Positions 8,617 through 17,314 of a stretch of 39,839 nt of DNA are shown piece after piece. Location: assembly GCF_029624655.1 (NCBI RefSeq), contig NZ_JARRSA010000035.1, positions 1 through 39,839 of the forward strand, written 5' to 3'. This DNA comes from Roseicyclus salinarum. Lineage in GTDB: Bacteria > Pseudomonadota > Alphaproteobacteria > Rhodobacterales > Rhodobacteraceae. The notes beneath the pieces are model-generated. The model saw only the letters and a list, made by a program, of their open reading frames with translations, was not told the origin of the DNA and did not search any database. A program made the translations under genes and the position numbers. Positions within the stretch are counted from its first letter, which is position 1, and the number at the start of each line of letters is the position of its first letter.

Positions 8617-8733
8617 AGCCGATCACATCGTTTGAAACACGTCGCGCCGCACTTGCGCGACTCGCTCGGCGCGCGCTGGAATTTCCCTGCGCCGGGCGGG
8701 CATGGGGCCCGTCCGAGCCTGAGGAAGACGCCC

Positions 8734-8793
8734 ATGGGCGACAAGAAACAGTCACCGAAGAAAGCCGCCGGAACCAAGAAGCCCGGCAAGTGA
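8734..8793 (+). CDS. Candidate 19-residue lysine-rich microprotein
   Basis: ATG 8734 follows GAGGAAG with 6 bp spacing. The reading frame MGDKKQSPKKAAGTKKPGK ends at TGA 8793, and a perfect 11-bp hairpin starts 13 bp later. Seven of 19 residues are lysine. A good ribosome binding site, a clean stop and a terminator directly behind it make it look like a real short gene. It is below the size usual for gene callers. It could be co-transcribed with the 84-aa membrane protein 117 bp upstream. Function unknown. Confidence 0.45.
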   Translation: MGDKKQSPKKAAGTKKPGK

Positions 8794-8806
8794 AGTCCTG
8801 ATCCCT

Positions 8807-8835
8807 CCGCGCCGGGGAACGGGACCCCGGCGCGG
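8807..8835. terminator. GC-rich hairpin between convergent genes
   Basis: The arms CCGCGCCGGGG (8807-8817) and CCCCGGCGCGG (8825-8835) pair perfectly over 11 bp with a 7-nt loop. It sits between the plus-strand microprotein frame and the stop of maeB (8842, minus strand). It is therefore placed to end transcription from both sides. There is no clear T-run on either side. Confidence 0.7.
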
Positions 8836-8841
8836 AAAGCC

Positions 8842-11121
8842 TCAGCCGTAGGTGCTGACCGGGGTGCCCGCGAGCGCCGAGATGTTCAGCAACCCGCGCG
8901 GGGTGATCGCGGGCGTCACGATGTGGACGCGGTTACCCATCCCCATGAGGATCGGCCCCACCTCGAGCCCGTTTGCCTTCATTTTCAATATGTTGCGCGT
9001 CGCACCTGCCGCATCGGTCGAAGCGAAGACCAGTGCGTTCGCCGGGCCCTGCAGCCGCGACTGCGGGAAGATGCGGGCGCGAAGTTCGGGGTCGAGCGCG
9101 CTGTCGGCGTGCATCTCGCCCTCGTAGGCGAAGCCGCGCGGCGCGCTGTCGAGGATCTCGAGCGCCTCGCGCATCCGCCGTCCGCTGTCGCTGTCGAGGT
9201 TGCCGAACTGGCTGCCCGAACACAGCGCGATGTTGGGCGCCACGCCGAAGCGTTTCACATGGCGCGCGGTGGCGATCACAGTCTCGGCGATCTGCTGCGG
9301 CGTGGGCACGGCGTGGACATGCGTGTCCGCCACGAAGAGAGGACCGTCCTCGAGGATGATGAGGCTAAGGGCGCCGACCGGATGAAGCTGTTCGTTCCCG
9401 AGTAGTTGCGTGACGTAGTTCAGGTGCCACAGATACTGCCCGAAGGTGCCGCAGATCAGCGAATCCGCCTCGTCGCGGTGGACCATGACGGCTCCGATCG
9501 CGGTCGTGTTGGTGCGCATGATCGCGCGCGCGAGGTCAGGCGTCACGCCACGGCGCTGCATCACCTCATGGTAGGTGCCCCAGTAGTCGCGATAGCGCGG
9601 ATCGCTTTCGGGGTTCACGAGCTCGAAGTCGACCGAGGGGCGGATGGTGAGGCCCGCGCGCTCCGCGCGGCGCTCGATGACGTCGGGACGCCCGATCAGG
9701 ATCGGCGTGTCCGTCGTCTCCTCCAGCATGGCCTGTGCCGCGCGAAGCACGCGCTCGTCCTCGCCCTCGGCGAAGACGATGCGCCGGCTCGTGGTGCCCG
9801 CCGCCTCGAAGACCGGCCGCATGATCAGCGCCGAGCGGAAGACCGACTGGTTCAGCTTCGCGCGGTAGGCGGCGAAGTCCTCGATCGGGCGGCTGGCCAC
9901 GCCCGAGGCCATGGCGGCCTCGGCGACGGCGCTTGCCACCACCGCGATCAGGCGGGGATCGAAGGGCTTGGGGATAAGGTAGTCGGGCCCGAAGGTCAGC
10001 TGCTCGCCCTGGTAGGCGGCGGCGGCCTCGGCGCTGGTCGTCGCCCGCGCAAGGGCCGCGATCCCCTCGATGCAGGCGATCTGCATCTCGTCGTTGATCT
10101 CCGTGGCGCCGACGTCGAGCGCGCCGCGGAAGATGAACGGGAAGCACAGCACGTTGTTTACCTGGTTGGGAAAATCGCTGCGGCCGGTGGCGATGATGGC
10201 GCCCGGCGCAACCGCGCGCACCTCGTCGGGGAGGATCTCGGGCATCGGGTTGGCGAGCGCGAAGACGATCGGCCGCTCGGCCATGCGCGCGACCATCTCG
10301 GCCTTCAGGACGCCCGGACCCGACAGGCCGAGGAACAGGTCCGCATCGTCGATCACCTCGCCGAGGTCGCGCAGCCCGGTGGCCTGGGCATAGGCCGCCT
10401 TCTGCGGGTTCATGTCGACCTCGCGGCCCTCGTAAACGACGCCGTGGATGTCGCACAGCCAGACGTTCTCGCGCTTCACGCCGAGCTTCAGAAGCATGTT
10501 GAGGCAGGCTATTCCCGCCGCCCCGCCGCCGGTGGAGACGACCTTGATGTCCTCGAACCGCTTGCCCGCGATCCTCAACGCGTTGCTCGCCGCGGCCCCC
10601 ACGACGATGGCCGTGCCGTGCTGGTCGTCGTGGAAGACGGGGATGTTCATGCGCTCGCGGCAAAGCCGTTCAACGACGAAGCAATCGGGCGCCTTGATGT
10701 CCTCGAGGTTGATTGCGCCGAAGGTCGGCTCCAGCGCGCAGACGATGTCGGCCAGCTTCTCGGGGTCCTGTTCGTCGATCTCGAGGTCGAAGCAGTCGAT
10801 GTTGGCGAACTTCTTGAACAGGACCGCCTTGCCCTCCATCACCGGCTTGGAGGCCAGCGCGCCGATGTTGCCCAGGCCGAGGACAGCGGTGCCGTTGGAG
10901 ACGACGGCCACGAGATTGCCGCGCGACGTATAGCGGGCGGCGTTGGCCGGATCGGCCTTGATTTCAAGGCTCGCCTCCGCCACCCCCGGCGAATAGGCCC
11001 GGCTGAGGTCGCGCCCGTTGGCCAAAGGCTTCGTCGCCCGCACCTCGAGCTTTCCGGGCTTGGGATGTTCATGGTAGAACAGGGCCGCCGCGCGTAGGCC
11101 TTCGGTCTTCTCGTCGCTCAT
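8842..11121 (-). CDS. maeB: NADP-type malic enzyme with phosphotransacetylase-like C-terminal domain
   Basis: Oxidatively decarboxylates malate to pyruvate with NAD(P)H formation, linking C4 intermediates to pyruvate. Of its 759 residues, about 1-425 form the malic enzyme ([60 protein letters not shown]). About 430-759 form the phosphate acetyl/butyryltransferase domain ([34 protein letters not shown]-type region). In this MaeB family the second domain is regulatory (acetyl-CoA sensing in studied members) rather than clearly catalytic. Start chosen at ATG 11121 (MSDEKTE) with GGGGAGGG upstream, six codons inside a longer frame. A perfect palindrome lies about 32 bp upstream. Confidence 0.95.
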   Translation of the reverse strand: MSDEKTEGLRAAALFYHEHPKPGKLEVRATKPLANGRDLSRAYSPGVAEASLEIKADPANAARYTSRGNLVAVVSNGTAVLGLGNIGALASKPVMEGKAVLFKKFANIDCFDLEIDEQDPEKLADIVCALEPTFGAINLEDIKAPDCFVVERLCRERMNIPVFHDDQHGTAIVVGAAASNALRIAGKRFEDIKVVSTGGGAAGIACLNMLLKLGVKRENVWLCDIHGVVYEGREVDMNPQKAAYAQATGLRDLGEVIDDADLFLGLSGPGVLKAEMVARMAERPIVFALANPMPEILPDEVRAVAPGAIIATGRSDFPNQVNNVLCFPFIFRGALDVGATEINDEMQIACIEGIAALARATTSAEAAAAYQGEQLTFGPDYLIPKPFDPRLIAVVASAVAEAAMASGVASRPIEDFAAYRAKLNQSVFRSALIMRPVFEAAGTTSRRIVFAEGEDERVLRAAQAMLEETTDTPILIGRPDVIERRAERAGLTIRPSVDFELVNPESDPRYRDYWGTYHEVMQRRGVTPDLARAIMRTNTTAIGAVMVHRDEADSLICGTFGQYLWHLNYVTQLLGNEQLHPVGALSLIILEDGPLFVADTHVHAVPTPQQIAETVIATARHVKRFGVAPNIALCSGSQFGNLDSDSGRRMREALEILDSAPRGFAYEGEMHADSALDPELRARIFPQSRLQGPANALVFASTDAAGATRNILKMKANGLEVGPILMGMGNRVHIVTPAITPRGLLNISALAGTPVSTYG

Positions 11122-11152
11122 CGCACCCTCCCCGGTCACGTCTCCGCAAAAC

Positions 11153-11170
11153 TGGTTTACCCCTAAACCA
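11153..11170 (-). promoter_or_regulatory. Perfect palindrome upstream of maeB
   Basis: TGGTTTA (11153-11159) and TAAACCA (11164-11170) are exact inverted arms around CCCC. On the minus strand the element lies between the nadK stop and the maeB start, and is followed by GTTTTGCGG. It may be an operator for maeB or an AT-rich terminator hairpin for nadK; the sequence allows both. Confidence 0.45.
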
Positions 11171-11206
11171 TCTCCGAGGCCGCCTCCAGCGGATCTGCGC
11201 GCCGCC

Positions 11207-11974
11207 TCAGACGAATTGCTCCCGGATCAGCCGCTCCTCCAGCCCGTGGCCCGGATCGAACAGAATCCGGTGCGCGACATGGGGTTCCGTGCGGATCTCG
11301 ACGGACGCGACGTTGCGCACCGAGCGGCTGTCGGCGTCGGCCATCACGGGCCGCTTGTCGGCGTCTATCACCTCCAGCCGCACCAGCGCCGTCTTGGGCA
11401 GAAGCGCGCCGCGCCAGCGCCGGGGGCGGAACGCCGCCACGGCGGTCACGGCCAGCACGTCCGCCCCGATGGGCAGGATCGGCCCGTGCGCCGAGTAGTT
11501 GTAGGCCGTCGATCCGGCCGGCGTGCACACCAGCGCCCCGTCGCAGACCAGTTCCTCCATCCGCAGCCGTCCGTCGACGTAGATGCGCAGCTTGGCCGCC
11601 TGCGGACCCGCGCGCAGAAGGCTCACCTCGTTGATGGCGAGCGCGTCGTGCACCGTGCCGTCGACGCAGACGGCCCTCATCCGCAAGGGGTTGAGGACCT
11701 CCTCCTGCGCCGCCTCCAGCCGCTCGACCAGATCGTCCTCCCGGTAGGCGTTCATCAGGAAGCCCACGGTGCCGCGGTTCATCCCGTAGACCGGCGCGTC
11801 GAGCCCCTCGGTCGCGTGCAGCGTCGACAGCATGAAGCCGTCCCCGCCCAGCGCCACGATCACGTCGGCCTCCTCGGGGGCGTGGCGGCCGTAACGCTCC
11901 TCCAGCCACGCCTTGGCGTCCTGCGCCAGCGGCACGTCCGATGCGACGAAGGCGATGTTGCGGGCCGCGGGCAT
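11207..11974 (-). CDS. nadK: NAD kinase
   Basis: Phosphorylates NAD to NADP in the cytoplasm, the main source of NADP. The 255-residue product carries the nucleotide-binding ALGGDGFML at about 41-49, with Phe after GGDG (many family members have Thr), then INEVSLLRA at about 114-122 and [18 protein letters not shown] start at ATG 11974 ([13 protein letters not shown]) with AAGGGGGACGG upstream; the frame continues open but loses protein character. It lies upstream of maeB on the same strand (85 bp), an apt pairing because MaeB-type enzymes usually use NADP. It is divergent from glyA. Confidence 0.93.
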   Translation of the reverse strand: MPAARNIAFVASDVPLAQDAKAWLEERYGRHAPEEADVIVALGGDGFMLSTLHATEGLDAPVYGMNRGTVGFLMNAYREDDLVERLEAAQEEVLNPLRMRAVCVDGTVHDALAINEVSLLRAGPQAAKLRIYVDGRLRMEELVCDGALVCTPAGSTAYNYSAHGPILPIGADVLAVTAVAAFRPRRWRGALLPKTALVRLEVIDADKRPVMADADSRSVRNVASVEIRTEPHVAHRILFDPGHGLEERLIREQFV

Positions 11975-12224
11975 CCGTGCCGTCCCCCTTGGTGCTGTTG
12001 CGACGTCTCCCGCCGCGACTGTCGCGCGCGCCCATCGGAAACTCAATCCCGCATCCGCGCCCGGACGCCGCGCGGAGGCGCCTCGCGGCACGGTCCGTGG
12101 CGCCCCCGCGACCGGATGCGCCGCTTTCCACCCTTTCCCGGCCCCCCCGAATGCCATAAATGGCACACCCAACGACGCCGGGCGCGCTGCCGCCCATGCT
12201 GCCACTGCCCCGAGGAGGAGCACC
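11975..12224. promoter_or_regulatory. Divergent nadK/glyA promoter region
   Basis: These 250 bp separate the two start codons and hold no gene. The only AT-rich core is at 12151-12162 and contains an inverted repeat TGCCA-TAAA-TGGCA (12152-12165), about 60 bp before the glyA ATG. TTTCCC some 16 bp before CATAAA gives a weak promoter-like pair toward glyA. No glycine riboswitch aptamer pattern was recognised. Confidence 0.35.
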
Positions 12225-13520
12225 ATGAACGCCCCGCACCGTGACGCAGGTTTCTTCACCGAACACCTCGAGAGCCGCGACCCCGAGATCTTCGGCGCCA
12301 TCCGCAAGGAACTCGGCCGCCAGCGCGACGAGATCGAGCTGATCGCGTCCGAGAACATCACCTCGGCCGCGGTGATGGAGGCGCAGGGTTCCGTGATGAC
12401 GAACAAGTATGCCGAGGGCTATCCCGGCCGGCGCTACTATGGCGGCTGCGACTACGTCGACATCGCCGAGAACCTCGCCATCGAGCGCGCCAAGCAGCTG
12501 TTCGGTTGCGGCTTCGCGAACGTGCAGCCGAATTCCGGCAGCCAGGCCAACCAGGGCGTGTTCACCGCGCTGCTGCAGCCCGGCGACACGATCCTCGGCA
12601 TGAGCCTCGACGCGGGCGGCCACCTCACCCACGGCGCGAAGCCCAACCAGTCGGGCAAGTGGTTCAACGCCATCCAGTACGGCGTGCGCGAGCAGGACCT
12701 GCAGGTCGACTACGACCAGATCGCGGCGCTTGCAGCCCAGCATCGTCCGAAGATGATCATCGCCGGCGGCTCGGCCATCCCGCGCGTCATCGACTTCGCC
12801 AGGATGCGCGAGATCGCCGACGGCGTGGGCGCCTACCTGCTGGTGGACATGGCGCATTTCGCGGGCCTCGTGGCCTCGGGCCATTACCCCTCGCCCTTCC
12901 CCCACGCCCATGTCGCCACGACGACGACGCACAAGACCCTGCGCGGTCCGCGCGGCGGCATGATCCTGACCGACGACGAGGCGCTGGCCAAGAAATTCAA
13001 CTCAGCCATCTTCCCCGGCATCCAGGGCGGTCCCCTGATGCATGTGATCGCCGCCAAGGCCGTGGCCTTCGGCGAGGCGCTGCGCCCCGAGTTCCGCGAC
13101 TACCAGGCGCAGGTGATCGCCAACGCGCAGGCGCTTGCGGAGCAGCTGATGAAGGGCGGGCTGGACATCGTTACCGGCGGTACCGACACGCACCTGATGC
13201 TCGTCGACCTGCGCCCCAAGGGCGTGAAGGGCAACGCGACCGAGAAGGCGCTGGGACGCGCGCACATCACCTGCAACAAGAACGGCATCCCCTTCGACAC
13301 CGAGAAGCCGACGATCACCAGCGGCATCCGCCTGGGATCGCCCGCCGCCACCACCCGCGGCTTCGGCGAGACCGAGTTCCGCCAGGTCGGCGACTGGATC
13401 ACCGAGGTGGTCGAGGGCCTTGCGGCCAACGGCGAGGACGGCAATTCCGCGGTCGAGGCGAAGGTCGCGGCCGAGGTGGTCGATCTCTGCCGCAGGTTCC
13501 CGATCTATCCCACGCTCTGA
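12225..13520 (+). CDS. glyA: Serine hydroxymethyltransferase
   Basis: PLP enzyme interconverting serine + tetrahydrofolate and glycine + 5,10-methylene-THF. The 431 residues match bacterial GlyA. Motifs: [10 protein letters not shown] at 38-47, [16 protein letters not shown] at about 60-75, [11 protein letters not shown] at 205-215, and [14 protein letters not shown] with the PLP lysine at 237. ATG 12225 is preceded by CGAGGAGGAG, an excellent ribosome binding site; upstream in-frame sequence is non-coding in character. It is divergent from nadK. An inverted repeat follows the stop (13545-13583). Confidence 0.98.
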   Translation: MNAPHRDAGFFTEHLESRDPEIFGAIRKELGRQRDEIELIASENITSAAVMEAQGSVMTNKYAEGYPGRRYYGGCDYVDIAENLAIERAKQLFGCGFANVQPNSGSQANQGVFTALLQPGDTILGMSLDAGGHLTHGAKPNQSGKWFNAIQYGVREQDLQVDYDQIAALAAQHRPKMIIAGGSAIPRVIDFARMREIADGVGAYLLVDMAHFAGLVASGHYPSPFPHAHVATTTTHKTLRGPRGGMILTDDEALAKKFNSAIFPGIQGGPLMHVIAAKAVAFGEALRPEFRDYQAQVIANAQALAEQLMKGGLDIVTGGTDTHLMLVDLRPKGVKGNATEKALGRAHITCNKNGIPFDTEKPTITSGIRLGSPAATTRGFGETEFRQVGDWITEVVEGLAANGEDGNSAVEAKVAAEVVDLCRRFPIYPTL

Positions 13521-13544
13521 AGCCTGCCCAAGGCATCGGCCGTC

Positions 13545-13583
13545 GCGCCGCGGAGTTGCGCCGAAATCGCGATTCCGCGGCGC
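13545..13583 (+). terminator. Inverted repeat after glyA
   Basis: GCGCCGCGGA (13545-13554) and TCCGCGGCGC (13574-13583) are perfect 10-bp arms with a 19-nt loop, starting 24 bp after the glyA stop. They are followed by AGATTATTGC rather than a T-run. A terminator or an RNA-stabilising stem is likely. Confidence 0.45.
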
Positions 13584-13699
13584 AGATTATTGCAGGCATT
13601 CCAGTCTCGTGGCAGATTCGAGATGGCGTGGGGAATCTGATGCGACGCTCAAGGGTCGCCTTCGCGCCGGTGCGACAGGTATTGAGCGAGCTTCGGATC

Positions 13700-14755
13700 A
13701 TGACACCTGACCTGCATACCCGCCCCGAGATCACGCCGCGCTACCGCCGCGAAGCCGACCGCGAGATCCGCGCCTTCACGCGCGACTGGACATCGCGCGA
13801 CGACCGCATCGCGTCGCTGAGCTACTTCGGGACGTTCGCCGCCTACTTCCTCACCCTCTGGCTCGCCGTGCTGGCCTGGCCCGTGTGGTGGCTGGTCGTG
13901 CCGCTGGTCGTCGTCAACGCCTTCGCGGGCGTCAGGCTCTACGTCCTGCAGCACGATTGCGGCCACGCCTCGCTCTTCTCCACGAAACGCGCCAACGACA
14001 TCGCTGGTCACGGGCTCAGCGTGTTCACGCTCACGCCCTACCGCGTGATGCAGTTCAACCACAACGAGCACCATTCCCATCTCGGCAATCTCGACGAGCG
14101 TGACACGACCGAGATCTTCACGATGACGCTGCGCGAATGGCAGGCGGCGGGCCCTTGGGCGCGCCTGCGCTATCGCCTCTACCGCAACCCGCTTCTGATG
14201 ATCCCGATCGGCGGCCTCTTCACCTACGTCCTCGCCTATCGCTGGCCGAAGAACGCCGGACGGATCGACGCGCGCGGCGTGATCGCGCACAACGCCGGCA
14301 TCGCCGCGTGGCTTTTCGCGCTCTGGACGCTGGCGGGCGCGCCCGGTCTCGCGGTCTACGCCGGCACCGTCTTCGTCGCGGGCTGCATCGGCGTCTTCCT
14401 CGTCTATCTGCAACACAACTTCGAGGACACCTGGTGGGACCGGAAGCCCGACCTCAATCCCGCCCGCGCCGCCCTGCAGGGCTCCTCGGCCCTGGATCTC
14501 GGCTGGTGGTGGGACCTCGGGACCGGCAACATCGCCTATCACGACATCCACCACTTCAACGCCAACATCCCCTCCTACCGTCTGCGCCGGTGTCACCGGG
14601 CGCTGCGCCGGAAATACGAGGTCCAGACCATCGGCTGGCCAGAGGCGCTGCGCTCGTTCACGCTCAAGCTGTGGGACGAGGACCAGGGGCGGCTGGTTCC
14701 CTTCCCGCCGCGCGAGCGCGCCACGCGCCGCGGCGCCGTCACGACCGAGGCCTGA
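13700..14755 (+). CDS. Membrane fatty acid desaturase
   Basis: Integral-membrane di-iron oxygenase family that introduces double bonds into fatty acyl chains of lipids. From ATG 13700 the protein has 351 residues. It shows the three histidine boxes: HDCGH at 85-89, HNEHHSH at about 121-127 and HDIHH at 281-285. Hydrophobic helices lie at about 44-80, 162-181 and 195-238. An in-frame ATG at 13640 would add 20 residues; neither has a strong ribosome binding site, and I prefer 13700 because MTPDLHTRPEITPRYRREAD begins like a normal polar N-terminus. Regiospecificity and acyl carrier cannot be read from sequence. It converges with a TetR gene 116 bp away. Confidence 0.85.
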   Translation: MTPDLHTRPEITPRYRREADREIRAFTRDWTSRDDRIASLSYFGTFAAYFLTLWLAVLAWPVWWLVVPLVVVNAFAGVRLYVLQHDCGHASLFSTKRANDIAGHGLSVFTLTPYRVMQFNHNEHHSHLGNLDERDTTEIFTMTLREWQAAGPWARLRYRLYRNPLLMIPIGGLFTYVLAYRWPKNAGRIDARGVIAHNAGIAAWLFALWTLAGAPGLAVYAGTVFVAGCIGVFLVYLQHNFEDTWWDRKPDLNPARAALQGSSALDLGWWWDLGTGNIAYHDIHHFNANIPSYRLRRCHRALRRKYEVQTIGWPEALRSFTLKLWDEDQGRLVPFPPRERATRRGAVTTEA

Positions 14756-14871
14756 CCGGCGCGGGCCGCCCCCCCTTCATCCTTGCCTGAAAACTCCCGC
14801 CGGAGGCATCCCGAGACCGGCCCCGCGCGCCGCGGCGCGACGGTCAGGCCGCGCCCCGGGTCTTGCGCGGG

Positions 14872-15453
14872 TCAGGCCGCCACGGCCTTGCGCACCATGT
14901 CCCAGTAGATCTCCTCCACCGCCCCGCGATCGAGGCGCCCGCCCTCCCGGAACCATGTGGTGACGCCCGTCAGCATCGCGATCAGCGCCATCGTGGCGAG
15001 CTTGGTGTCCGGCACCGCGAAGACGCCCGCCGCCTGCCCCGCCTTCAGCACCGCCTCCAGCCGGTTCTCGTAATCGCGCCTCAAAGCCTCGATCACGGCG
15101 AAATTGCCAGGCTCGAGGTTGCGCAGCTCCATGTAGGCGATGAATACGAGGTCGGGCCGGTCGAGGTGGAAGCGGATGTGGTGGCGCACGAAATCCTGCA
15201 GCTGCGCCGCCGGGTCGCCCTCGGGCGGCGTCCAGTCCTCCAGCAACTCCTCGAGGTGGTCGCGCATCAGCTCGAACAGGAGGGTCTGCTTGTCGGCCGT
15301 GTAAAGGTATAGCGCGCCGGCCTGAACCCCGACCTCGGCCGCGATCTGGCGCATCGAGACGGCCGCGAAGCCGTGCCGCGCGAAAAGTCGCAGCGCGGCC
15401 TCCCGCACACGGGGACCGGTGATCTCGGCGTGACTGCCCTGCTTGCGCGCCAT
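14872..15453 (-). CDS. TetR/AcrR family transcriptional regulator
   Basis: The 193-residue product has an N-terminal helix-turn-helix at about 33-55 (VSMRQIAAEVGVQAGALYLY) in the standard TetR layout. A helical ligand domain follows, with ELMRDHLEELLEDW and DYENRLEAVLKAGQ. Such proteins usually repress genes next to a palindrome and are released by a small molecule. Start at ATG 15453 (MARKQG). A perfect palindrome lies 16 bp upstream, between the candidate -35 and -10, so autoregulation is likely. The divergent lipoprotein gene is a possible second target. No efflux pump or acyl-CoA operon adjoins it to suggest a ligand. Confidence 0.88.
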   Translation of the reverse strand: MARKQGSHAEITGPRVREAALRLFARHGFAAVSMRQIAAEVGVQAGALYLYTADKQTLLFELMRDHLEELLEDWTPPEGDPAAQLQDFVRHHIRFHLDRPDLVFIAYMELRNLEPGNFAVIEALRRDYENRLEAVLKAGQAAGVFAVPDTKLATMALIAMLTGVTTWFREGGRLDRGAVEEIYWDMVRKAVAA

Positions 15454-15462
15454 GCGGCCATG

Positions 15463-15482
15463 ATTATCTGAACGCCCGTTCA
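15463..15482 (-). promoter_or_regulatory. TetR operator-like palindrome with overlapping -10
   Basis: TGAACG-CC-CGTTCA (15469-15482) is a perfect inverted repeat of the size TetR proteins bind. On the minus strand it is directly followed by GATAAT (15468-15463), a good -10, and preceded by a weak TTGAAT-like -35. The ATG is only about 10 bp further, so the tetR transcript would have almost no leader. The same site lies 72 bp upstream of the divergent lipoprotein ATG. Confidence 0.6.
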
Positions 15483-15553
15483 ATTCAAGCGGGCGCGGGC
15501 AATTCGGGCAGGGCGCGCTGGACACCGGCCCGCCGCTGCGGTTAGCTCGCCCC

Positions 15554-15805
15554 ATGCGCCATGCCGCCGTCATGCTCCTGTCCGCCACGCTGGCCCTCGC
15601 GGCCTGCGGACCCGACGTGCCCGAGCTGGACGCGCGCATCGACGCCCTCGACAGCGCCTTCCCCGATCTCGTGCCCCTCGGCCCGCTTCTCGCGCAGACC
15701 GACGCCGTGCCCGCGCGCGAGGCCGAACCGGAGGGCGAGAGCCTCGAGGCGCGCGCCGACAGCCTTCGCCGTCGCGCCGCCGCGCTGCGCGCCATGCCGC
15801 TCTGA
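15554..15805 (+). CDS. Small lipoprotein
   Basis: The 83-residue product starts MRHAAVMLLSATLALAACGP, a type II signal sequence with lipobox LAAC (lipidated Cys18). The mature part, about 65 residues, is acidic and helical (ELDARIDALDSAF) and ends in an Arg/Ala-rich helix (LEARADSLRRRAAALRAM). It would be anchored in the envelope, probably the outer membrane since Gly follows the Cys. I have the impression of similar small lipoproteins in Rhodobacterales, but no function is known to me. It lies between the divergent tetR and hom, 96 bp before hom. Confidence 0.75.
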   Translation: MRHAAVMLLSATLALAACGPDVPELDARIDALDSAFPDLVPLGPLLAQTDAVPAREAEPEGESLEARADSLRRRAAALRAMPL

Positions 15806-15901
15806 CGCACGCGGGCCCCGGCGCCTTCGCACCCCGCGTTGCAGCCATCGTTGCGACCCGCTAACAGGGTGGCGCAATCATCGCCCTGCGGAGGACGTTC
15901 C

Positions 15902-17188
15902 ATGACCGAAACCATTCGTCTCGGCATCGCCGGCCTCGGCACCGTGGGCGCGGGCGTGGTGAAGATCGTGCAGGGCCACGGGGATCTGCTGGCCCGCCGC
16001 TGCGGGCGGCGCATCGAGATCGTGGCCGTCTCCGCGCGGAGCCGCGACAAGGACCGCGGCGTGTCCCTGAAATCATACGCCTGGGAGGACGACCCCGTCG
16101 CCCTCGCCACGCGCGAGGACGTCGACGTCTTCGTGGAGCTGGTGGGCGGGGACGATGGCCCGGCAAAGGACGCGACCGAGGCCGCCATCGCCGCGGGCAA
16201 GCATGTCGTCACCGCCAACAAGGCCATGCTCGCCCACCACGGACAGGCCCTCGCCGAGGCGGCCGAAGCGGCCGGCGTGGCGCTTCGCTTCGAGGCCGCC
16301 GTCGCGGGCGGCATCCCGGTGGTCAAGGCGCTGACCGAGGGGTTGGCGGGAAACCGGATCTCGCGCGTCATGGGCGTGATGAACGGGACCTGCAACTACA
16401 TCCTGACGCGCATGGACGACGCGGGCCTGAGCTATGACGAGGCCTTCGCCGAGGCCGACGGCCTCGGCTATCTCGAGGCCGACCCCGAGCTCGACGTGGG
16501 CGGCATCGACGCCGGCCACAAGCTCGCGCTGCTCTCCTCGATCGCCTTCGGCACGCAGGTGGCCTTCGGGGATGTCCGGCTCGAGGGGATCGGCAAGGTC
16601 TCCATCGACGACATCCGCCGCGCGGGCGACCTGGGATACAAGATCAAGCTCCTTGGCGTCGCCCAGATGACCGGGCGCGGGCTCGAGCAGCGGATGACGC
16701 CCTGCCTCGTGCCCGCCGCCTCCCCGCTCGGCCAGCTCGTCGGCGGCACGAACATGGTGGTCATCGAGGGCGACGCGGTCGAGCAGATCGTCCTGCGCGG
16801 CCCCGGCGCGGGCGAGGGCCCCACGGCCAGCGCGGTCATGGGCGACGTGTGCGACATCGCGCGGGGCCTCAGGATTCCGGTCTTCGGCCAGCCCGCCACG
16901 ACGCTCGCCCCCTCGCAGCCCGCCAATGCCGAAAGCCCGGCCTGCTTCTACCTACGGCTCGACCTGACGGACAAGCCGGGCGCGCTGGCCAAGGTGGCGA
17001 CGGTTCTGGGCGAGAACGGCATCTCGATCGACAGGATGCGGCAATACGATCACCCCGGCTCCAACGCGCCCGTGCTGATCGTCACGCACCGGACGGCGCG
17101 GCCGAACCTCGACGCCGCGCTGGCGCAGATGCCTGAGACCGGCGTCCTCGAGGGCGCGCCCGTGGCGCTGCGCATCGAGGACGTCTGA
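15902..17188 (+). CDS. hom: Homoserine dehydrogenase
   Basis: NAD(P)-dependent reduction of aspartate semialdehyde to homoserine, the branch to threonine and methionine. It has 428 residues. The Rossmann loop is GLGTVGAGV at about 11-19. VTANKAMLAHHG and GVMNGTCNYILTRM follow, then the catalytic-site segment ELDVGGIDAGHKLAL. A C-terminal ACT domain from about 350 (ACFYLRLDLTDKPGALAKVA) is the usual site of threonine feedback. ATG 15902 has GCGGAGGACG upstream. It is followed by glpX at 126 bp and recJ, an order I associate with Rhodobacterales. Confidence 0.97.
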   Translation: MTETIRLGIAGLGTVGAGVVKIVQGHGDLLARRCGRRIEIVAVSARSRDKDRGVSLKSYAWEDDPVALATREDVDVFVELVGGDDGPAKDATEAAIAAGKHVVTANKAMLAHHGQALAEAAEAAGVALRFEAAVAGGIPVVKALTEGLAGNRISRVMGVMNGTCNYILTRMDDAGLSYDEAFAEADGLGYLEADPELDVGGIDAGHKLALLSSIAFGTQVAFGDVRLEGIGKVSIDDIRRAGDLGYKIKLLGVAQMTGRGLEQRMTPCLVPAASPLGQLVGGTNMVVIEGDAVEQIVLRGPGAGEGPTASAVMGDVCDIARGLRIPVFGQPATTLAPSQPANAESPACFYLRLDLTDKPGALAKVATVLGENGISIDRMRQYDHPGSNAPVLIVTHRTARPNLDAALAQMPETGVLEGAPVALRIEDV

Positions 17189-17314
17189 CGCCGCGCGCGC
17201 CGGTCAGCGTTGCCCGCGCCACACGCGGCCGCGCTGTCGGCGCCCCCTGAGCTTGCCGGGCGCGAGGGTGGCCGCTACACCGGGCGCAGCCGCAGCCCCG
17301 GAAGGAAACGCCAG

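Noticed and set aside
6024-8801. 925-codon plus-strand frame antisense to prpE
   Set aside because: It is a mirror of the prpE codon pattern with no domains; prpE has all its motifs and a promoter.
11975-12224. Possible glycine riboswitch upstream of glyA
   Set aside because: No tandem aptamer pattern or paired conserved core was recognised, and the promoter-like core is only about 60 bp from the start.
14842-14880. Direct repeat GGTCAGGCCGC, 28 bp apart, at the tetR 3' end
   Set aside because: Low-complexity GC-rich words; the second copy is the tetR stop region and there is no other mobile-element feature.
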